Origin: G963663315 sp965116335
GTDB taxonomy: Bacteria; Pseudomonadota; Gammaproteobacteria; Arenicellales; Poriferihabitantaceae
DNA length: 64,000 bases
Reading direction: 5' to 3'
Assembly: GCA_965116335.1 (NCBI GenBank)
Contig: OZ220677.1
Span: forward strand, 248,001-312,000
Under the pieces are notes generated by a model. The model saw only the letters and a list, made by a program, of their open reading frames with translations, was not told where the DNA came from and did no database searches. The position numbers and the translations under genes were made by a program. This document shows, in pieces, positions 44,401-53,400 of this stretch; position 1 is the first letter of the stretch, and every line of letters begins with the position of its first letter.

Positions 44401-47400
44401 CATCACCGTGACCTCCGACGACGACACGGTAGTGAAACTCGACGGTCCGGACTCAGCAACTGCCTATACCGGCACCGAGAATCTGACCTTCACGCCGTCG
44501 AACTGGAATGTCAAACAGACCATTACCCTCAAGGCCGAGGACGACGATGTGGTCAACTCGCCGCACCGCACTGCGACAATCACCCACACAATCAGTTCAG
44601 CCGATAACGGTGACGGCAGTCGTTACACGCCGCAATCGCCGAGCATTCCCGGCGTTGCCGTGACCGTGACAAACGATGACAGGCACGCGCTCACGCTGTC
44701 GCTGGCTTCGCTATCGGCCGACGAGGGCGATTCGGGCAGCCGCGATGTAGACGTAGTGGTTGCCAAACCTGCCGACAGCCCGGCGGTGTCGTACAGCCTG
44801 TGCCTTTCCGGCGATGCGAGCCTTGACGCCAACGGCACGCAAGCGACCGGTGAGGATTACCGCATCATCGACATCAACGGTACCAGCACGGTGACAACCT
44901 TCGGCACGGGCAGTGCCGCTGGCTGTGTGGGTGCCCAGGGCACGGTCACCTTCGCCGGGAACGTGCACAGTCACACGTACAAGATTCGGGTGTTCGGCGA
45001 AACCGATATCGAGAACGACGAGAAGGTAATCGTTACGCTCAAGGAGAGTGCGTCCGCCGCCCTGCCGACAACCTTCGAAATCTCGGCCGTCGGAAACCCG
45101 GCGACTCACGTCATCGAGGACGACGATACCCCGTATGGTCTTGAGTTTACGGAGTCGGGCAGCGACACCACGGTGAGCGAGGATGGCAGCACCACCACCG
45201 ACAGCTATGACATTGAGCTGCTGAACGAGCCCACCCACAGCGTGACCGTGATGGTTACTGCGGGCGAAGGCACACGGGTGAACAAGTCCGGCGGCAGTGT
45301 CGGAGGCAGCCAGACACTCACCTTCACGACCTCGAACTGGAATGTCGCCCAGACCATCACCGTGACCGGCACGGAGGACAGGATCGACAACGCGGACGAC
45401 TCCCGCACCGTGCTCATCGGCCACTCGACGAGTTCGACCGACGCCAATTACGTGCTCAACGATGCTGGCAGCGTGAGTGTGACGGTCACCGACAACGACA
45501 CCGCAGGGGTGACGATCACCGAGACGGGCGGCACCGTGGTGAGCGAAGACGGCAGCGATTCGGATACCTATACGGTGGTGCTCGACACCGAACCTGTCGA
45601 GAATGTGACGGTGACCGTGACCGCCGGTGCGGGTACGAAGGTCAATGTCGGCAGCGGCACCGCGGGTACCACAAAGACGCTGACCTTCACGCCGTCCGGC
45701 AACGGCATCTGGAGCACTCCGCAGACCGTCACCGTGACCGGCACGCCCGATGTCATCGACAACCCTGGTGACGCCCGTGCTGTGACCGTCGGCCACGCCG
45801 CAAGCTCGACTGATCCCAACTACGTCATCGCTGACGCGGGAGATATCAGCGTCACGGTGACCGACGACGACCCGACCTCGGTGACGCTCGCGCGATCGGG
45901 CTCGGGCGGCATTGCCGAGAACGGCGGCACGGCGGACGTGACTGTCACACTCGGCCGGACGCTGGTAGCGGGTGAGAGTGTCACGGTGCCGCTTGCGGTA
46001 ACCGGAGCGACCGTATCGACACATTATACGCTCGGTCTCAAGAACGGTGGTGGCACCGGCGTATCGCTGGATACGACCGCACCGCACAGCACCCAGCACC
46101 CGGCGGTCACACTTTCTGGTGCCGGAGCACGGACGGCCACCCTGACACTGACTGCTGTTGCCAATACCGACCGTATCAGTCGCACGGTGGCGATTGCTTA
46201 TGGTACGAGTGCCCGCGCCCCGTCATCCATCGGACTATCCGGTGGTATCAGTACCAGTGGCACGGCCTCTGTACCGATACTGGATGATGATGCCCGGATC
46301 AGTGTTACGGCTGCCAGTGCCGCCGAAGGTAGTAATGTGGACTTCACGGTGACTCTGCCCGATCCGGCACCGAGTGGTGGCGTTACTATTGATTACTCGA
46401 CCTCTGATGGTCGCAGCAACAATGCAGATACTTACCAGGTCGCCACCAGTGCTGATTACACGGCGGCAGGCAACGCATCCATTACCATCGCGCATAACCA
46501 GAGTAGTGGCAGCATCAGCATAGCCACGACCCAGGATACTACTTATGAGGGCGATCACTACTTCACGCTGACCCTGAATAGTACCAATACCTTCAACATC
46601 AGCACTACAGCCGGTTCCGCCATTGGCACCATCACCGATGCGGCAGACAGGCCGACCTTCGCCTTCACTGGTGCATCGACCGATGCCGATGAAGATGATG
46701 GTACTGTAACCCTGACCATAGAGAAGACCGGCACGACTCTGGTCGGTTCGACCGTGAGCTACGCCACTACTGACGGCACAGCCACCGGTGGCAGTGACTT
46801 TACCGCCATCGCCAGCACAGACCTGAACTTCGCTGCCGGCGACACGAGCAAGGATGTGACTGTCACTCTCACCGATGACACTACAGATGAAGCGACCGAA
46901 GCCTTCACCGTAGACCTGACTGCTGTCGCTCATGCAGCACTCGGTAGTACAGACAGGCACAGCATCAACATTACGGATAATGATGCGACTACGGTAACGC
47001 TGGGTGTCCCAACCACTGCTATTGACGAGAATGCGGGCACCAAAACCATCACGGTCACGCTCGGTCGCGCCCTGACCGGCGATGAGACGCTGGCGGTGCC
47101 GCTTACCTTTGCGGGTACGGCTACATTCGGCACAGATTACACACTGGCGGAGCCGAACTCGACCCCGACCGGCGTTACTTACTCGAATCTGACGAGTACC
47201 AATCTCGCAACCAGCCCGCCGACCATTGCCTTCTCTGGCGTAAGCGGTGCTGCAAGCAGTGCCACGGTCATCCTCACAGCTACGAATGACACGACTGACG
47301 AAGGCTCGACTGAATCGGTGATTGTTGGACTCGGCACGCTCAACGCCAGTTCGGGAGGAAACCTGGCTGGTGGCGCATCCGGCTCCGGCACAGCGACCTT

Positions 47401-50400
47401 CAATATCACCGATGATGACACGCGGGGCGTGACCGTGACGGGTGGGCCGTTGAGTCTGGCGGAGGTAGATAATACAGGCACTTCGGGCAGCAAGGAGAAT
47501 GAAGGTGCTTACACGGTCGTGCTCGACAGCAAACCAACAGACGATGTACGAATTGATCTGACTGCGCCGGACATGGTGACCTTGAGCGCATCGAGCCTGA
47601 CCTTCACCCCGTCGAACTGGTCGGCAGCACAGACGGTGACGGTTACAGCGAAAGATGATGACATTGACAATGTGGATGATGTCCGCACGGGCAGTATTAG
47701 CCATTCGGTAGTAGCGGGTTCATCGGACTACACGGGAGTCAATGCGGCCAGTGTATCGGTTACGGTGAATGATGATGAAGGCGAATCGACGCTGAGTATC
47801 GACTCGCCGAGCATTGCCGAAGGGGATAGTAGCACGGTCACATTGACCTTCAAGGTAACCCTGGCGCCGGTCAGTGGCAATGCGGTGAGTGTATCGTATG
47901 CGGATGCGACCACGGGTACAGCGACTTCGGCTGTGGACTATGTGGCGATCCCATCGGGCACCCTCAACTTTGCTGCCGGTCAAACGGAAAAGACGGTGAC
48001 GGTGACCGTGAACGGCGATACCACCGACGAGCCGCACGAAACCATTGTTCTGCGTCTGTCGTCACCGAGCAATGCCAGGCTCTCTGGTGGTAATGCCACG
48101 CTGGATGGTATGGGTACGATCACCGATGATGATGCCACCCCGACTGTGACACTTGCCTTGTCGTCTGCCTCCATTGCCGAGGACGGTGGAGTGACCACGG
48201 TGACTGCTACATTGAGCAGTGCATCGAGCCAGGATGTCACACTGACGGTAGCTGCCGCGCCGGTATCTCCTGCGGTATCGGGTGACTACACGCTGACTGC
48301 CAACAAGACCCTGACCATTGCTGCCGGTTCTACCACGAGCACTGGCGTAGTCACTATCACGGCACAAGACAACGATGTGGATTCCAATGATAAATCGGTC
48401 ACTGTATCCGCCACCGCGAGCGGCGGTAATGGCGTTTCCGCCCCGGACAGTGTGACTCTGACCATTACCGATGATGATGTACCTGAATTGAGCATCGCGG
48501 CGGGTACAGCCGTTACCGAGGGCACGGCGGCGAGCTTTACGGTGGATGCGGATATTGCGCCGGTTGCTGATTTGACCGTCAATGTTGATGTAGACACTAC
48601 GGCAGGCTTCGCCGCAAGCGGTACAACCGGCGCACAAACCTTCACCTTCCGTGCCGGACGAACCAGCGAGATCTACACAGTCAATACACAGTCGGATACT
48701 GCCGATGAGGTAGATGGTTCAGTTACCGTAACGGTACAGGCAGGTACGGATTACACAGTGGATTCGAGCAACGATGAAGCGAGTGTAGCGGTAAACGATA
48801 ATGATGCTACCACGGTTACGCTGGCGCGAGCCGGTTCGGGTGGTATTGCCGAGGCTGCGGGTACAGAAGACATTACCATCACGCTGGGCCGGGCATTGGT
48901 AGCGGGTGAGAGTGTCACGGTGCCGCTTGCGGTAACCGGCGCGACGGTGGCGACGCATTACCGGCTCGCTCTCAAGAACGGTGGTGGCACCGGCGTATCG
49001 CTGGATACGACCGCACCGCACAGCACCCAGCACCCGGCGGTCACACTTTCTGGTGCCGGAGCACGGACGGCCACCCTGACACTGACTGCTGTTGCCAATA
49101 CCGACCGTATCAGTCGCACGGTGGCGATTGCTTATGGTACGAGTGCCCGCGCCCCGTCATCCATCGGACTATCCGGTGGTATCAGTACCAGTGGCACGGC
49201 CTCTGTACCGATACTGGATGATGATGCCCGGATCAGTGTTACGGCTGCCAGTGCCGCCGAAGGTAGTAATGTGGACTTCACGGTGACTCTGCCCGATCCG
49301 GCACCGAGTGGTGGCGTTACTATTGATTACTCGACCTCTGATGGTCGCAGCAACAATGCAGATACTTACCAGGTCGCCACCAGTGCTGATTACACGGCGG
49401 CAGGCAACGCATCCATTACCATCGCGCATAACCAGAGTAGTGGCAGCATCAGCATAGCCACGACCCAGGATACTACTTATGAGGGCGATCACTACTTCAC
49501 GCTGACCCTGAATAGTACCAATACCTTCAACATCAGCACTACAGCCGGTTCCGCCATTGGCACCATCACCGATGCGGCAGACAGGCCGACCTTCGCCTTC
49601 ACTGGTGCATCGACCGATGCCGATGAAGATGATGGTACTGTAACCCTGACCATAGAGAAGACCGGCACGACTCTGGTCGGTTCGACCGTGAGCTACGCCA
49701 CTACTGACGGCACAGCCACCGGTGGCAGTGACTTTACCGCCATCGCCAGCACAGACCTGAACTTCGCTGCCGGCGACACGAGCAAGGATGTGACTGTCAC
49801 TCTCACCGATGACACTACAGATGAAGCGACCGAAGCCTTCACCGTAGACCTGACTGCTGTCGCTCATGCAGCACTCGGTAGTACAGACAGGCACAGCATC
49901 AACATTACGGATAATGATGCGACTACGGTAACGCTGGGTGTCCCAACCACTGCTATTGACGAGAATGCGGGCACCAAAACCATCACGGTCACGCTCGGTC
50001 GCGCCCTGACCGGCGATGAGACGCTGGCGGTGCCGCTTACCTTTGCGGGTACGGCTACATTCGGCACAGATTACACACTGGCGGAGCCGAACTCGACCCC
50101 GACCGGCGTTACTTACTCGAATCTGACGAGTACCAATCTCGCAACCAGCCCGCCGACCATTGCCTTCTCTGGCGTAAGCGGTGCTGCAAGCAGTGCCACG
50201 GTCATCCTCACAGCTACGAATGACACGACTGACGAAGGCTCGACTGAATCGGTGATTGTTGGACTCGGCACGCTCAACGCCAGTTCGGGAGGAAACCTGG
50301 CTGGTGGCGCATCCGGCTCCGGCACAGCGACCTTCAATATCACCGATGACGACAAGGCGGGCGTGAATTTCTCTGAAAACACGATTGAGGTGGAGAAGGA

Positions 50401-53400
50401 TGAAACCACGGTCATACAGGTACGCCTGACCTCACAGCCGACTATGGATACCACGGTAACGCTAACCAGTAGCGATCCGACTGTGGCCGAGTTGAGCGCC
50501 AGCCCGCGTGGACGCAGTGTTCAACTGCTGTTCACTCCACAGAACTGGAACGTGCCGCAATCGGTCACCGTTCACGGTATCGAGGACGGTGATCTGTCGA
50601 TTGAGACCCATATTCAAAGCGCCGACCCGATGTATGCCAATGCGCCACCGCCGCCGCCCTTGCAGACCAATGTTATTGGTGTGCCGACACTGACCCTGAC
50701 GGCCAGCGAAGACTACATAGATGAAGGCGCGGCGGCGACGTTTACGATTGCGGCAGACCGGGTATCGCCGATTGATGTGCCGGTGCGGATTGATGTGGGC
50801 TACGGTTGCTGCATCGGCGTAGGAGAAGTCCTGGCCGAGGGCCAGAAAGGCATGCGAACGGTTATCCTGCCTCAGGGACGAACATGGGTCCGATTCGAGG
50901 TGCAGACTGCTGACGATGAGGTTATTCATGGCGAGGGTATCAAACGCGGCAACAAGTCGATTACTGCACAGATTGTCGAGAGCGATGCCTACCAGATCTC
51001 CCACACAGGCAATGATGCGCTGGCGCGTTTCATGTATTACGATTCCGTGATGGTGAGTGAAAATGATTCGGTGCCGCCAGCGGACATTGTGGTTTCTGTC
51101 TCTGGCCCGGAGCGGGTGATGGAGGGTGACACCGCACAGTTCACCTTCACGGCATCGAAAGCGTCTTCGAGCGATCTGAAGATTCGATTTATTCTGGATT
51201 TATTCGGTGACTTCAATACCAACCCCGTTTATACCTTTGACCCGAATGTGACGAGTGGTCTTGAGTTTGATCATGTGATTCTGCCGGCGGGAGCGCTACA
51301 AACCACGTACAGCCTCACCATCCGGGATGATGATCGTACCCAGGGACATGGCAGGATGTTGGTCCGAGTCACGGGCGGCTCCATGAAGTCCGTCGATGGT
51401 ATCATCCATCGCAGTTATAGCATTGCGGGTCATCTCGACCGCGAGGTCAGGTTTGATGTCATCGACGATGAAACCTCACCCGCTGTTGAGTCCCAGGCTT
51501 CGCCCCAGGAATCGCCGCAGCAGGCAGAGCAGGATGGACAGGCAGAGGATGAACAGGAGACGTCGAGGTCACTGGCAGTGGCGGCCTGCGTGTCTGATGA
51601 ACTCATAGAGAGGGGCGAGACGTATTATGAAGCAAACCGCAACAAGGCATCGAACTACGGTTCAAACTGGTTCAGTGTGCTGGTTGCGTTCGATCAGCGG
51701 ACGTCGGCAGACTGGACTGCTGACAGTCGTAGCATTGAACCGATGACTGCTGCCTCGTCTCGCGAGCGTGAGAGTAGCTGGCGCGGTTGGCGTCCCTTTA
51801 CCAAGGCGCTGGAATGTGTGGAGACGGCAATAGCAGAGGCAGAAGCGCAAGCCGAACAACCGGCAGAGCAACCAGAAGCAGAGGCAGAAGCGCAACCGGC
51901 GCAGGTACAGGATGGACAGGTCGAGGTACAGACTGAGCAGACCGAGGTAGAAGTACAGGCCGAAGTACAGCCAGAACCAGAACAGACACCCCCACCCACT
52001 CCTGCAATCCGTCTGTCGGCGGGTTCTACTGTGGAAGAAGGTGAACGTGCTGAATTTATCCTGACCGCTGACCCGGCGCCACTTACCGATCTGGTGATTA
52101 CCTACACGGTTGATCAGACGGGCGATTACCTGGCTGATCCCGGAGTTGGGCAACGTACCATCACCCTGGCGGCAGAAGCGACCACTATGGTGCTTTCTGT
52201 GGACACAGTAGACGATGAAATGGACGAACCGGATGGTTCGGTGAGTGTCATGCTGGCTACCGGCGCGGGCTATACACTGACTACCCGGCAGAGCCGCACC
52301 GTGACCGTCAATGATAATGATGTGATGCCGCCTCCGGTCCTGTCAATCCGCGATGCCACCTTGCATGAAAACCAGGGCGGTGGATACTTTACCGTGACCA
52401 TAGAGGAGCCAGCAGACTGGCCGGTACGTTTCCACTATGCGACCCGCGATTCCTCTCCGGTATCCGCGAGAGCCGATCAGGACTATCAGGCGCATGATCG
52501 TTCAGCACGGATGCAAAGCCAATTCGAGCCTGGAGAGACCGAGATGAAACTCTATATCGAGATCTACGATGACAGTCATGATGAGAACGCTGAAACCTTC
52601 GAGATCGAACTGTTCGATGCGGACGTAGGCAGTATGCCCGATGTGCCGGTATTGATTCCAGACGGTATAGCGGTTGGCACCATTGTCGATGATGATCAGA
52701 TGCCCGCTGCCTGGTTGGCGCGTTTCGGTCGCAGTGTTGCCCAACAGGCGCTGGATGGTATTACAGATCGCATTGAGGCGCCGCGCACGGCGGGAACCGA
52801 AAGCACATTTGCCGGTATTTCCACTCAATCTTCCGGTCTGGATCAAGACCTGCCGGGGCAATCCGATGTCGTGCAGCGATTCGGTGTGGGTAATGACACG
52901 TATGGTTTTGGCACCGACGGTATGGAGAATGGTGGCGAACCGCAGTATCGTTCCATGACAATGTCCGATGCCTTGATGGGTGTTTCCTTTACGACCACCA
53001 GCCAGAAGGATGCCAGTGGTGGCAGTGTAGCCTTCTGGGGACGTACTGCCCAATCCAGCTTCAATGGCAACGAAGACAACCTCTCGCTGGATGGTGAGAT
53101 CACCTCTGCCCTGCTTGGCATGGACTATGCCAGAGACAACTGGATGGGCGGCGTGACTCTGATGCAAAGCAGTGGCAAAGGCGGTTATACCGATTCTGGT
53201 GTATCGTCCAGCTGCCCGCAAGAGGATAGCACGCCATGCGCTGGCGGCGCATCGGCGGGTGCGGGTACACTGGAGTCTTCATTGACCGCACTGATCCCTT
53301 ATACCTCCATGCAAGTATCGGATCGTATGCAATGGTGGGGTGCCCTGGGTCATGGTATTGGCGAGGTTGATCTGAAACCCGGAGCGGGCGATTCACTGAC

